DNA of 37,254 nucleotides from Terriglobia bacterium (GCA_020073615.1 JAIQEX010000064.1:1-37254); one strand, 5' to 3'; counted from the first letter of the stretch, positions 1 to 7,989 are shown. Notes: generated by a model not told the origin, from the letters alone. Numbers and translations are program-made.

Positions 1-1
1 A

Positions 2-325
2 ATGGCGCCCGTGCTCAAGCGCATCTGGGACCAGATGCCCGACCCGAAGTGGTGCATCTCCATGGGGGCCTGCTCCAGCGTGGGCGGCCCGTTCAATACC
101 TACGCCGTGCTGCAGGGCGTCGATAAAGTGGTGCCGGTGGACGTCTACTGCACGGGCTGCCCGCCGCGGCCGGAGAACCTGTTCTACGCGCTGCTCAAGC
201 TGCAGGACAAGATCGACCAGATGACCACACTGGTGAAGCGCCCCACCGAAGTGCGGCTCGACGAAACCATGCTGGAGGATTTCAAGAGCCAGGTGCGCAT
301 CGCGCAGATTCAGAATCCCGCGTAA
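2..325 (+). CDS. nuoB: NADH-quinone oxidoreductase subunit B, C-terminal part
   Basis: This is the 3' end of the NuoB/Nqo6 subunit of respiratory complex I, which carries iron-sulfur cluster N2 and passes electrons to quinone at the membrane. The visible 107 residues contain the family's [11 protein letters not shown] segment and the [11 protein letters not shown] segment, which supply the third and fourth cysteine ligands of N2. The first two ligands (the CC pair) lie upstream of the window. The codon read as a start at position 2 is internal, so the gene is cut by the window edge and is not truncated in nature as far as can be seen. After the conserved core there is a short hydrophilic tail. 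The next gene starts 2 bases after the stop. Confidence 0.93.
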   Translation: MAPVLKRIWDQMPDPKWCISMGACSSVGGPFNTYAVLQGVDKVVPVDVYCTGCPPRPENLFYALLKLQDKIDQMTTLVKRPTEVRLDETMLEDFKSQVRIAQIQNPA

Positions 326-327
326 CC

Positions 328-969
328 GTGTTTTACAAGGACTCGCGCCAGGTTTACCGGTCGAGCGAGCTCGACGCGCTCGCGTGGCTCGATCACGGCT
401 TCGGGACGCGGTGGGCGGATATCCCCGCGCTGTTCGGCCATCTGGCAACGCTGAAGCAGATCCACTCGGCGGAGTGCGTGGCGGCGGAGGGGCGCACGGG
501 CGTCCTGGGGCAGGGGGATGCGCTGCTCGAGGACACGCCGGGCGCGGTGGTGGCGGTGAAGACCGCCGACTGCATCCCCATTCTGCTGGTGGACGAGGGG
601 CGTCGCGCGGTGGCGGCGGTGCATGCCGGGTGGCGGGGCACGGCGGCCGGCATTGCGGCACGAGCCGTGGAGGCGATGCACGCGCGGTTCGGCTCGGGCG
701 CGGCGGAATTGCACGCGGCCATCGGCCCGGGCATCGGCCCATGCTGTTACGAAGTGGGGCCGGAAGTGGCCGAGCGATTCGGCGAGCGGGGCAGGGCACA
801 CCTCGACCTCGCCGGGCGAAACCGAGCGCAGCTGATCGAGGCCGGCGTGGCGCCCGGGCGCATTTACGCGGCGAACCTGTGCACCATGTGTAATGCGGAG
901 GAGTTCCATTCGTTTCGCCGCGACCGCGAGGCCGCGGGGCGTATGTACTCGTTCGCCGGCGTGCGCTGA
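328..969 (+). CDS. pgeF: YfiH/PgeF family purine nucleosidase (laccase-domain, Cu-oxidase_4)
   Basis: A 213-residue protein of the YfiH/LACC1 family. Members are known as zinc-dependent purine nucleoside phosphorylase/adenosine deaminase enzymes, and E. coli YfiH also affects peptidoglycan fidelity. Family motifs are intact: LKQIHS (His46), KTADCIPIL (Cys82) and VHAGWRGT (His99) form the zinc site, followed by GPGIGPCCYEVGPEV and, near the C-terminus, NLCTMCNAEEFHSFRRD. The GTG start lies 2 bases after the nuoB stop and no good Shine-Dalgarno is visible, so translation may be coupled to nuoB. No signal peptide is present, so it is cytoplasmic. The complex I neighbourhood gives no clear hint of a shared pathway. 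Confidence 0.9.
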   Translation: MFYKDSRQVYRSSELDALAWLDHGFGTRWADIPALFGHLATLKQIHSAECVAAEGRTGVLGQGDALLEDTPGAVVAVKTADCIPILLVDEGRRAVAAVHAGWRGTAAGIAARAVEAMHARFGSGAAELHAAIGPGIGPCCYEVGPEVAERFGERGRAHLDLAGRNRAQLIEAGVAPGRIYAANLCTMCNAEEFHSFRRDREAAGRMYSFAGVR

Positions 970-997
970 AGCGGTACAGTAGAGATGAGACCAGCCC

Positions 998-1732
998 ATG
1001 TTCACGTGGATCTGCCCGAAATGCGGGCGTGAAGTTCCTCCAGCCTATTCGGAGTGTCCCGATTGCACGGCGAAAGCAGCCGCCGGCGGCGCCGAGGTCC
1101 CGCCCGCAGAGGCCGCGGGGTCTCCCGCGGCGCCGCCCGCAGCTCAGCCCGCGGTTAACGCCGCTCCGGTTGCGGTTGCGCCGCAGAGGCCGCAGGCGCC
1201 CTTGCGTCCGCCAGCGCCGCCGGGCACGCATTCGACCTACAGCCTGCCGACTTGGCTGCTGACCATCGTCTTCGTCTTCGCCCTTCTGGGAGTGGTGGCG
1301 GCGGTGGTGTGGACCACGCAGTACCTGCGCGGCGGCCAGCCCGCGCCCACGGCCGCGGTGGAGAGTCCGGCCGCCAAGCCCGGCGCCAAGACCAACCCGC
1401 TGCAGAAATACATTGAAGTTTCCGGGGTGCGCTTCCTGCAGGACGCCAAGAAAAACACCATCGCCAAGTTCCTGCTCACCAACCACTCCGACGCCGATAT
1501 CAGCGGCCTGGCGGGCAATGTCACCATCTGGGGGCGCACGCAGAAATCGGAAGAGGACGTGCAGGGGACGTTCTCGTTCACCACCAACCTGGGCCCGCAG
1601 GAGTCCAAGGAGATGACCGCGCCGGTCTCGACCAAGCTCAAGATATACGAATTGCCGGACTGGCAGAACGTGACCCCGGACCTGCAGATCACCGCGCCGG
1701 CAATTTCCGGAGGTTCTCCCGCGATTCAGTAA
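998..1732 (+). CDS. Zinc-ribbon, single-pass membrane protein of unknown function
   Basis: A 244-residue protein with three visible parts. Residues 1-25 form a CPxCG zinc ribbon (Cys6, Cys9, Cys20, Cys23). Residues 26-80 are a disordered Pro/Ala-rich linker. Residues 84-106 are a transmembrane helix. The C-terminal ~135 residues form a hydrophilic domain with alternating beta-type sequence (YIEVSGVRFLQD, FLLTNHSDADISGL). It resembles extracytoplasmic domains in acidobacterial zinc-ribbon proteins that measure or bind something outside the membrane, but I do not recognise the family. A -10-like TACAGT lies at 973-978. The last 44 bases overlap the 3' end of the convergent gene. The function is unknown. 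Confidence 0.75.
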   Translation: MFTWICPKCGREVPPAYSECPDCTAKAAAGGAEVPPAEAAGSPAAPPAAQPAVNAAPVAVAPQRPQAPLRPPAPPGTHSTYSLPTWLLTIVFVFALLGVVAAVVWTTQYLRGGQPAPTAAVESPAAKPGAKTNPLQKYIEVSGVRFLQDAKKNTIAKFLLTNHSDADISGLAGNVTIWGRTQKSEEDVQGTFSFTTNLGPQESKEMTAPVSTKLKIYELPDWQNVTPDLQITAPAISGGSPAIQ

Positions 1733-3107
1733 GGCCGGGATCGATGGCCAGGGCGCGCTCGAAATCGGCGCGCGCCGCCTCGGTCTGGCCCAACTCGGCG
1801 AGCGCCACACCGCGGTTGTTGAGGTTTTGCGCGTCGCGCGGAGCGATAGCTAAGGCGCGTCCGAACTCGACGAGGGCGGCCTCGGGCTGGTGCTCGTCGA
1901 GGAGCACCTTGCCCGTTTCGGCGGCCACCTGCGCGTTGTACGGCTCGAGCGCGCGGGCCTGGTTCAGCAATTCGAGCGCCTCGGCGGCGCGCACCGAACG
2001 CGCCAACTGAATTTTGGGACGCACCTTCCGCGGAGCGCGGCGCACGGCTTCGCGCCATAGCGATTCTTCCGACATCCACACCCAGGTACGCGACACGCTG
2101 ACGAGGGTCAGCACCGCTACCAGCGCGGGCGCGGCGGCGCGCAATGGCACGCGGGCCAGCAGGATTCCCGCGGCCGCGGCGAAGGCAAACAGGGGGAGGT
2201 ACATGCGCCGGTCGGCGGAAAGATCCGCGGCGGGAATGAGCGACGAGCTGGGTAGCAGCAGGAAGAAACCGGCGAGAAGCCAGGTGGCCCAGGCGCGTTT
2301 AGACCGCCCGGCGAAGACGGCGACGGCGAGGATCGCGCCCCATGCCGCAAGGCCCAGCCACAGCGGCGGAATGCGCAGATCCGGGTCCACCGTGAACCCG
2401 TAGGGCGCCAGGAGCAGGCGCAGATAGCGGAGGATGACGGGGCCCTCGGCCAGCAGATAATTCGCGGGCGAGATGCCGGCGTGAAATGCGGCGGGGGCGC
2501 CGGGGGTGAGGGCAAGGGCGTAGAGCACGCGCGCGCCGGCGGCCGCCGACAGGGCGAACATGGCCAGGATGGGCGCCAGCCGCTTGCGATCCAACAGGAG
2601 AAGCAGCAGGGGAAAGGCGCCGCACTCCTCCTTGGCCAGCAGCGCCGCCGCGAACCAGGCTACCGCCAGCCAGGGGCGGTCCTCGATCCAGGAGAGCAGG
2701 GAAGCGAAGCAGAAGATGGCCGCCAGCACGATGCTGCGCCCCCAGATGTAATCCACTGCTTCAGCTTGCAAAGGGTGCACCGCAAACAGCGCCGCCGCCA
2801 GCCAGGCCGCGCGCTCGGGCAGCAGGCGCCGCAGGCATTCGTAGGCGAGCACGACCGCCGCCAGGTGCAGCGCCAGGTTGAGCGCGTGGTAGCCGAGGGG
2901 GTTGGCCCCGCTGGCCTGATAGTTCAACCAAAAGGTGAGGTGCGTGAGCGGGCGTGTCTGGCGCAGGCCCCAGATTTCCAGCCATCCCCAGGGAGACTTG
3001 ATGAGCGGGTCGGAGAAAATGGCATAATCGTCAAAGTGAAAACCGGAGCCGAGCGAAGCGCCAAAGGCACACAACGCAGCGGCAAGCAGAAGAAGCCGCG
3101 ATCGCAT
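1689..3107 (-). CDS. Polytopic membrane protein with C-terminal TPR repeats (GT-C/TMTC-like)
   Basis: A 472-residue protein with an N-terminal signal-anchor, about ten hydrophobic segments and a C-terminal pair of tetratricopeptide repeats (about residues 385-465, with NNRGVALAELGQTEAARADF and repeat-like spacing). The FHFDDYAIF segment just after the first helix and the HLTFWLNYQ loop match the layout of GT-C glycosyltransferases of the TMTC/O-mannosyl type, where an Asp-Asp or Asp-Glu pair sits in the first extracytoplasmic loop. A sugar-transfer role from a lipid-linked donor is therefore likely but not proven. The gene is divergent from nth with 18 bases between the starts, and its stop lies 44 bases inside the convergent zinc-ribbon gene. 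Confidence 0.75.
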   Translation of the reverse strand: MRSRLLLLAAALCAFGASLGSGFHFDDYAIFSDPLIKSPWGWLEIWGLRQTRPLTHLTFWLNYQASGANPLGYHALNLALHLAAVVLAYECLRRLLPERAAWLAAALFAVHPLQAEAVDYIWGRSIVLAAIFCFASLLSWIEDRPWLAVAWFAAALLAKEECGAFPLLLLLLDRKRLAPILAMFALSAAAGARVLYALALTPGAPAAFHAGISPANYLLAEGPVILRYLRLLLAPYGFTVDPDLRIPPLWLGLAAWGAILAVAVFAGRSKRAWATWLLAGFFLLLPSSSLIPAADLSADRRMYLPLFAFAAAAGILLARVPLRAAAPALVAVLTLVSVSRTWVWMSEESLWREAVRRAPRKVRPKIQLARSVRAAEALELLNQARALEPYNAQVAAETGKVLLDEHQPEAALVEFGRALAIAPRDAQNLNNRGVALAELGQTEAARADFERALAIDPGLTESRENLRKLPAR

Positions 3108-3125
3108 CAGTTATTACGAGCTTAC

Positions 3126-3785
3126 GTGAAACGGCCGCGGTCCGCAGCCGAGCGGCGCGCGCGCGTGGCGGAAATTCTGCGCGGGCTGGACCGGATGTAT
3201 CCCGCGGCCACCTGCGCGCTGCACCACGAGAGTCCCTGGCAACTGCTGGTGGCGACCATCCTGTCGGCGCAGTGCACCGACAAGCGGGTGAACGAAGTGA
3301 CGCCCGGCCTGTTCGCCAAGTATCCGACCCCGGTCGATTTCGCGGCGGTGCGCCCGGAAGTGCTTGCTAATGATATCCGCAGCACCGGTTTTTTCAACAA
3401 CAAGGCGAGGTCCATTGTGGGGGCGGCACGGCGTGTGGTTTCCGAGTTCGGCGGCGAGGTGCCGCGCACCATGGAGGAGATGCTGACCATTCCCGGCGCG
3501 GCGCGCAAGACGGCCAACGTGGTGCTCGGCACGGCGTACGGCATCGCTTCGGGGATCGTGGTGGATACCCACGTGCAGCGCATCGCGCGGCGGCTGGATC
3601 TGACGAAGCAGACCGACCCGGTGAAGATCGAGCAGGACCTGCAGAAGATCATACCGAAGGAGAAGTGGATTCTGTTTTCGCACCAGATCATCCTGCATGG
3701 CCGAGCGCTGTGCGTGGCGCGGAGCCCGAAGTGCGCGCCGTGCGAGTTAAACCCGGTGTGCTACGCGAAGGATAAGACGGCGTAA
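3126..3785 (+). CDS. nth: Endonuclease III (DNA glycosylase/AP lyase)
   Basis: A base-excision-repair enzyme that removes oxidised pyrimidines and nicks the abasic site. The frame is open far upstream, but homology begins at about the GTG at 3126, giving 219 residues, close to the E. coli length of 211. Visible features are the helix-hairpin-helix with catalytic Lys128 (IPGAARKTANVV), the catalytic Asp147 in VVDTHVQR, and the [4Fe-4S] ligands Cys196, Cys203, Cys206 and Cys212 with the canonical C-x6-C-x2-C-x5-C spacing. One oddity is that the hairpin, usually LPGVGRKTA, reads IPGAARKTA, losing the second hairpin glycine. The gene is divergent from the TPR membrane protein. Confidence 0.92.
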   Translation: MKRPRSAAERRARVAEILRGLDRMYPAATCALHHESPWQLLVATILSAQCTDKRVNEVTPGLFAKYPTPVDFAAVRPEVLANDIRSTGFFNNKARSIVGAARRVVSEFGGEVPRTMEEMLTIPGAARKTANVVLGTAYGIASGIVVDTHVQRIARRLDLTKQTDPVKIEQDLQKIIPKEKWILFSHQIILHGRALCVARSPKCAPCELNPVCYAKDKTA

Positions 3786-3798
3786 GCGGGCGGAAAAC

Positions 3799-4200
3799 TC
3801 AGCCGGCCAGCACGCGCCGCACGAGCTCCAGCAGCTCAGGGGGGCGAATGGGCTTGGCGATAGTCGCCTGGGCGCCAAGAAGCTCGGCCACGTGCAGGAT
3901 CTGCCCGGCAAACCGGCCGGACATGGCGATGATTTTGAGCTGAGGCAGGCGCTTGCGGAGTATCTTGATGGTCTCGAAACCTTCCTGCTCGGGCATCGCC
4001 AGATCGGTGAGCACCAGATCGACGTGAGCCTCCTCGGTAAGGGTCACGGCCTCCTTTCCGTTCGCGGCTTCCATTACCTCATAGCCCGCACTCGTCAGAA
4101 TGCTCCGTAGGAGGCTGAGGACCGCCGGTTCATCATCCACCACCAGAATTGTGGCCGCCGGACGGGTCACCTCGCGCTTGCTGTCAGGGAGATCACCCAA
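3799..4200 (-). CDS. Single-domain response regulator (CheY-like)
   Basis: A 133-residue stand-alone receiver domain. The acidic pair Asp22/Asp23, phospho-acceptor Asp66 (LVLTDLAMPE), Ser94 (IAMSG) and Lys116 (ATIAKPI) are all in place, so it should be phosphorylatable. There is no output domain. Such proteins act in phosphorelays or by binding partners. No histidine kinase is visible in the window. The start is divergent from a second response regulator, and its stop is convergent with nth 13 bases away. The first 16 residues are a hydrophilic leader before the domain, and a start nearer to residue 12 is possible. Confidence 0.9.
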   Translation of the reverse strand: MGDLPDSKREVTRPAATILVVDDEPAVLSLLRSILTSAGYEVMEAANGKEAVTLTEEAHVDLVLTDLAMPEQEGFETIKILRKRLPQLKIIAMSGRFAGQILHVAELLGAQATIAKPIRPPELLELVRRVLAG

Positions 4201-4334
4201 TCCGCCAGAATACAGGCTGCGGAAAGAGCCGAGTATCGGGCCAAGTATGATTCTCGTGTCGGTGACGGACTCACTTGTTTGTCAGTGTTCAACCTACGAC
4301 AGGAGGCGGACCAGCAGCCGGCCGAATCCGGATG

Positions 4335-4340
4335 TATACT
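4335..4340 (+). promoter_or_regulatory. Candidate -10 box TATACT upstream of the LuxR regulator
   Basis: TATACT lies 33 bases before the ATG at 4374, in the 173-base gap between two divergent regulator genes. I see no convincing -35 at the usual spacing. The same isolated -10 shape recurs before other genes in the window. Confidence 0.35.
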
Positions 4341-4373
4341 CACATCAGCCCGAGGAAGCTCTCCAGTGAGCGA

Positions 4374-5006
4374 ATGAAAAGAGTACTGATCGTCGACGAC
4401 CACGAAGTCGCGCGCGAGGGCGTGAAGAAGATCCTCGACGATCCGCCCGGCGCCGCGGTCTTTGGCGAGGCGGCGACCGGCCCGGAGGCGCTGGAGCTTG
4501 CGCGGAAGCAGGCGTGGGACCTGGCCATACTCGATCTTTCGTTGCGCGACAGGAGCGGGATGGAGGTATTGAAGGAGCTGAAGCGGCTTCTTCCCGGGCT
4601 GCCCGTGCTGATCCTGAGCATGCATGGGGAGGAACGGTATGCCCGGCGCGCGTTCAAGGCTGGAGCAGCCGGCTATATCACGAAAGACAGTCCCCGAGCG
4701 GCTCTGGTGGAGGCGGTCCATAAAGTGATCGAAGGGGGCAGATATGTCAGCCCGGGTCTTGCCGAAAAACTCGTCACCGACCTGCAAAGAGGTAACGACC
4801 GGGCGCCACACGAGACGCTGTCGGATCGCGAGTTCGAGGTGATGCGCCTGATCGCTTCGGGAAAAACGGTCACCGAAATCGCCGAGGTGCTTTCGTTGAG
4901 CGACAAGACGATCAGCACGTATCGTGCGCGCATTCTGGAGAAGACGGGCATGAAGAACAATGCGGAACTTACTCGCTATGCGCTGCAAAACAAGTTGGTG
5001 GACTGA
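4374..5006 (+). CDS. NarL/FixJ-type response regulator with LuxR HTH
   Basis: A 210-residue DNA-binding response regulator. The receiver (residues 1-120) has Asp8/Asp9, phospho-acceptor Asp54 (AILDLSL), Ser82 (LILSMHG) and Lys104 (YITKDSP). The C-terminal LuxR helix-turn-helix (about 148-205) has the family pattern LSDREFEVMRLIASGKT and LSDKTISTYRARILEK. The frame is open further upstream (ATG at 4332), but the ATG at 4374 begins exactly at MKRVLIVDDHE and has a GAG a few bases before it. A -10-like TATACT is at 4335-4340. It is an orphan regulator, with the divergent CheY-like gene as its only signalling neighbour. Confidence 0.9.
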   Translation: MKRVLIVDDHEVAREGVKKILDDPPGAAVFGEAATGPEALELARKQAWDLAILDLSLRDRSGMEVLKELKRLLPGLPVLILSMHGEERYARRAFKAGAAGYITKDSPRAALVEAVHKVIEGGRYVSPGLAEKLVTDLQRGNDRAPHETLSDREFEVMRLIASGKTVTEIAEVLSLSDKTISTYRARILEKTGMKNNAELTRYALQNKLVD

Positions 5007-5038
5007 CCGTCGAATCGCGGCGCCGCGAGCCGGTCAGT
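5002..5038. terminator. Two-tier hairpin between convergent genes
   Basis: ACTGACCG (5002-5009) pairs with CGGTCAGT (5031-5038). Between them lies the perfect palindrome CGCGGCGCCGCG (5016-5027). The outer stem covers both stop codons (plus-strand regulator and minus-strand barrel protein). There is no T-run on either side, so it may act as a Rho-independent-like pause or an RNA-end stabiliser, not as a classical terminator. Confidence 0.5.
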
Positions 5039-6431
5039 ACAGGCTGGGGCGCGTGGAGGCGCCCAGCAGCGAAGTGTTCATGGCGGCGGTGGTGTGGGTG
5101 CCCTCGTGGCCGCCAAAGGAAAACAGCAGCCAGACCATGGGGAAGCCGCCGGCGCGCAGGGTCAGGCCCAGCGAATACGTGTGGCGCAGGTGCGTGAAAT
5201 CGAGATCGCCGCGCGCGAGCGCAACTTTTCCTTCGTCCACCATGGCGGTGAGTCCCAGCGGGCCCCAAATGGAATGCTCGACGCTGGCCCGCACGAGAAT
5301 ATTGTTGGGCGCGCGAAAGCGATAATCCTGGTAGCTGCCGAGGGCGCCGTTGCCGTCGATATCGGAGCCGCCCAGCGTGGGCTGAAAGTAGAAGGGCACC
5401 ACATGGCCCGTCCCGGTGAACGATTGGTTCATGAGGAAGCGTAGGGAGATGCTGCCCTCCAGGCTGCGGGTGACGGCGGGACAGGAATGCGTGCCCGTCG
5501 ACACCGAACAATCGTCCGGGCCATTGAAGGTGTTCGGCGCCAGAGTGCGCGTCTGGCGGTAGAGCGGGAATTGGTGGGACAGGTCGGTGGTCCAACGTTG
5601 GAACGAGAAGGTGGAATCGCCGGCCACGAATTCCTTCACCGCGACGAAATAGTTCAGCCGGACGTGGCCGCCCGCGAACTCCGGATGGAAGTGGACGCCT
5701 TCGCCGAACTGCGCGAACCCCGGCTGGCGAGCCAAGCCGGGCGCGGTGGCGGGCGAGAATAGCTGCTCGATGGAAGGGCTCGGCCGTCCGGTGCTCGGGC
5801 GGAGATCCACGAAGCGGCCGTTGGCCTCCCCGTAAAGCGAGATGTGCAACTTCTCCAGGATCGGCCAGGTCGCGTTCACCCCCGCGATGGTTTCGCGCAT
5901 TCCGAAGAAGGAGCGCGCCGTATCGCTGGTGTTGGGGCCCAGGCCGAAGAAGTCGAGCTGGTTGAGGGTAATGCTCTGCGCCAGCACGTGAAATACCGGA
6001 TACTCCCGGACCGTAACATTGGAGCCGCCCGCGCTGCCTGCGCCCGGCACCACCCGAATGCGCCCGTGGCGATCCCACACCGCGGTCATGTAGGCGCCCG
6101 CGCGCCACGAGGCGTTGGTCGAGACCAGGGCGTCCACATCCCAGCTCAGACGCCAGGATTCGTTGGGCGTCCAGTGGGTCACCAACGCAGCGCCGAAACC
6201 GAAACCGTTCTGGGGAGCGATGCTGCCCGCGGCGATGTGCATGGGGTGGTCGGTAAACAGAGTGTACGCGCAACTGCCGATCGATTTGAAACTGAAGCTG
6301 GAGCAGGCCTTGTGGAGCGCGTCGCCTTCCCGGCGGAAATCGGCGCCGAGGTTACTCTCCTGCGCGTGGGCGACGGCTGCGAGCGCGAGACACGCGGCGA
6401 AAATGGCGGATGGTACGCGGGTGTTGCGCAT
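5034..6431 (-). CDS. Predicted outer-membrane beta-barrel protein (surface-antigen-like)
   Basis: A 465-residue protein with a clear signal peptide (MRNTRVPSAIFAACLALA, likely cut after AHA at about residue 23). The rest has no hydrophobic helices but many alternating aromatic/polar strands such as WRLSWDVDALV, LHISLYGEANGRF and VRLNYFVAVKEF, typical of a 14-16-strand outer-membrane barrel. The segment with FFGLGPNTS and FGMRETIAGVNATWP resembles the barrel part of D15/BamA-type surface antigens, but no POTRA domain precedes it. The gene is the last of a three-gene operon and starts 3 bases after the stop of the small basic protein. Its stop lies inside a hairpin shared with the convergent regulator. 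The substrate is unknown. Confidence 0.75.
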   Translation of the reverse strand: MRNTRVPSAIFAACLALAAVAHAQESNLGADFRREGDALHKACSSFSFKSIGSCAYTLFTDHPMHIAAGSIAPQNGFGFGAALVTHWTPNESWRLSWDVDALVSTNASWRAGAYMTAVWDRHGRIRVVPGAGSAGGSNVTVREYPVFHVLAQSITLNQLDFFGLGPNTSDTARSFFGMRETIAGVNATWPILEKLHISLYGEANGRFVDLRPSTGRPSPSIEQLFSPATAPGLARQPGFAQFGEGVHFHPEFAGGHVRLNYFVAVKEFVAGDSTFSFQRWTTDLSHQFPLYRQTRTLAPNTFNGPDDCSVSTGTHSCPAVTRSLEGSISLRFLMNQSFTGTGHVVPFYFQPTLGGSDIDGNGALGSYQDYRFRAPNNILVRASVEHSIWGPLGLTAMVDEGKVALARGDLDFTHLRHTYSLGLTLRAGGFPMVWLLFSFGGHEGTHTTAAMNTSLLGASTRPSLY

Positions 6432-6434
6432 CGT

Positions 6435-6677
6435 TTATGCCTTGGCGGGAGGCTTGTGCAGCTTCAAGGTCATGCGCCGGATGTACTCGGCCGCGTGGGC
6501 CTCGGTGAGGATCGACTCATGGGCGATGCCGGTCTGGTGCTCGGGCGGGAAGTCCTTCTCCAGTGCCTTAAAATGCTTCACCTGGTTCAACAGCAGAGTA
6601 TTCTTCGAGAGCAGGCGGTGCGGCTGGTAAGAGCTGCGGGACGGTTTGGGAACGCGGATCACAGGGGGCTTTGCCAT
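6435..6677 (-). CDS. Small basic hypothetical protein in the phosphoesterase operon
   Basis: An 80-residue protein with a basic, Pro-rich N-terminus (MAKPPVIRVPKPSRSS), a middle part with QVKHFKALEKDFPPEHQTGI, and an amphipathic helical end (AHAAEYIRRMTLKLH). I do not recognise a family. The frame is open to 6719, but AGGAG sits 7 bases before the ATG at 6677 and overlaps the stop region of the phosphoesterase gene, so this start fits translational coupling. The barrel gene follows after 3 bases. No signal peptide is seen. The tight position between a phosphoesterase and a barrel suggests a role tied to them, which is inference only. Confidence 0.65.
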   Translation of the reverse strand: MAKPPVIRVPKPSRSSYQPHRLLSKNTLLLNQVKHFKALEKDFPPEHQTGIAHESILTEAHAAEYIRRMTLKLHKPPAKA

Positions 6678-6687
6678 CGGGGGTCTC

Positions 6688-7908
6688 CTAATCGAACTCG
6701 AAGTGCGGGCAGTCTTCATCGGGCCGCATGGTATCGGTCAGCAGATCGAGAAAAGTCTGCGCGGCCTTCTCGCGCACGGTGCGGGCGTCGTACTCGCCGA
6801 TGAAGTGCTGCGTGATGGTAGCGGGAATGGAGGCGTGCTCGAAGACGCGCCCTTTCACGGGATCTTCCGGACCAGGCACCACGGTTCTCTTTGCGATCCA
6901 GGGCGAAACCAGAATGGTGGGCACGCGCACGCCCAGGCGGTCGAAGTCGAAGGGCACGCCATTGGTGTCGTCGAGCGACGCGTGGAATCCATCGGGGATG
7001 CAGGCGGGCGGCGGCACATGGTCGTAAATACCGCCGTGTTCGTCGTAGGTGATGAGCAGCGCGGTGCTCTTCCAGAGGTCGGGGTTCTGCCGGATGGCGT
7101 TGTAGATGGTGGCGATGAAGACTTCGCCCTCCTGGACGTCGTGATCGGGATGCTGGTCCGAGGCGAGCAGTTCTCCGCCGCCCTCGCCGGGGTGATCGCT
7201 GTAGTTGGGCTCGACGAAGCAGTAGTCGGGGAGCAGTCCGCGCTTGCAGTCTTCGAGGAACTGCGGGTAGGTGGCGAAGATCTGCGGCTGGTTCTTGAGC
7301 AGATTGACCACTTCCTGGGTGGAACTGGAGGGATCGAAATAGTAGAGCTTGGTGGTGCGTCCGGCCGCGAGCAGGCGCTCGTAGATGCTCTTAAAGGGTT
7401 CCTTGAGGAAGAAAATATCCAGGCTCGCTTTGCCGAACGAAGTTCCATAGTGAGCGAACGCGCGATTGCAGACCGTGGGGCCGGGGATGGAAGAGAACCA
7501 GCCGTTAAAGACGGCGTAGTTGCGGGCGAGGGTGTGCAGCACGGGAAGCTTGTCGGTCGCGAAGTAGAACATGATCTTGCGGGAGTGCGAGACGTCGTGC
7601 TGCTGGTCGAAGTAGCTCTGCACGAAGCCCTGCATGGAGGGAACCGCGGGCGGGCCGGGAGTGCCGAAGAACAACTGCTTGTGGACGGCGGGGAAGTGAT
7701 GGTCGGGGTCGGGATCGAGCTGGCCCTGGAATTTGGCCTGGGGAAGTACTTTGGCGGGCTCGTTGGTGGTATCGGGATTGGTCTCTTTGCCGGTGAGGCC
7801 GTTGATGCGGGAGTCCTCCGCGTGGAGGGCCCCCAGCATATGGTCGAAGGAACGGTTCTCCATCATGAGCACGACGACGTGCTTGAGATTGTCCAAGCCG
7901 GCTGACAC
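6688..7908 (-). CDS. Phosphoesterase family protein (phospholipase C / acid phosphatase AcpA type)
   Basis: A 406-residue member of the PF04185 phosphoesterase family, which cleaves phosphate mono- or diesters of lipids or other substrates. Family motifs are in order: VVVLMMENRSFDHMLG (11-26, metal ligands), GPTVCNR (143-149, probable nucleophile Thr), SDHPGE and DQHPDHD (237-257), TYDEHGG (287-293, metal ligands) and FEHASIP (356-362). No Sec or Tat signal is visible, although many relatives are secreted, so either the start is further upstream or the enzyme is cytoplasmic. The GTG start has GGAGG 7 bases upstream. It is the first gene of the operon with the small protein and the barrel. Confidence 0.88.
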   Translation of the reverse strand: MSAGLDNLKHVVVLMMENRSFDHMLGALHAEDSRINGLTGKETNPDTTNEPAKVLPQAKFQGQLDPDPDHHFPAVHKQLFFGTPGPPAVPSMQGFVQSYFDQQHDVSHSRKIMFYFATDKLPVLHTLARNYAVFNGWFSSIPGPTVCNRAFAHYGTSFGKASLDIFFLKEPFKSIYERLLAAGRTTKLYYFDPSSSTQEVVNLLKNQPQIFATYPQFLEDCKRGLLPDYCFVEPNYSDHPGEGGGELLASDQHPDHDVQEGEVFIATIYNAIRQNPDLWKSTALLITYDEHGGIYDHVPPPACIPDGFHASLDDTNGVPFDFDRLGVRVPTILVSPWIAKRTVVPGPEDPVKGRVFEHASIPATITQHFIGEYDARTVREKAAQTFLDLLTDTMRPDEDCPHFEFD

Positions 7909-7989
7909 AGGCGCCCCTCCCAGGAAAAATCAGAACTCGATCCTAGGTATCTTAGCAATTCTGCCGCCGGCCGGTTGGGGGGAATGCAC

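Noticed and set aside
2481-3125. Upstream extension of the endonuclease III frame to 434 residues
   Set aside because: The added part is antisense to the TPR membrane protein and has Gln/Arg/Gly-rich shadow composition; the enzyme family begins at about 3126.
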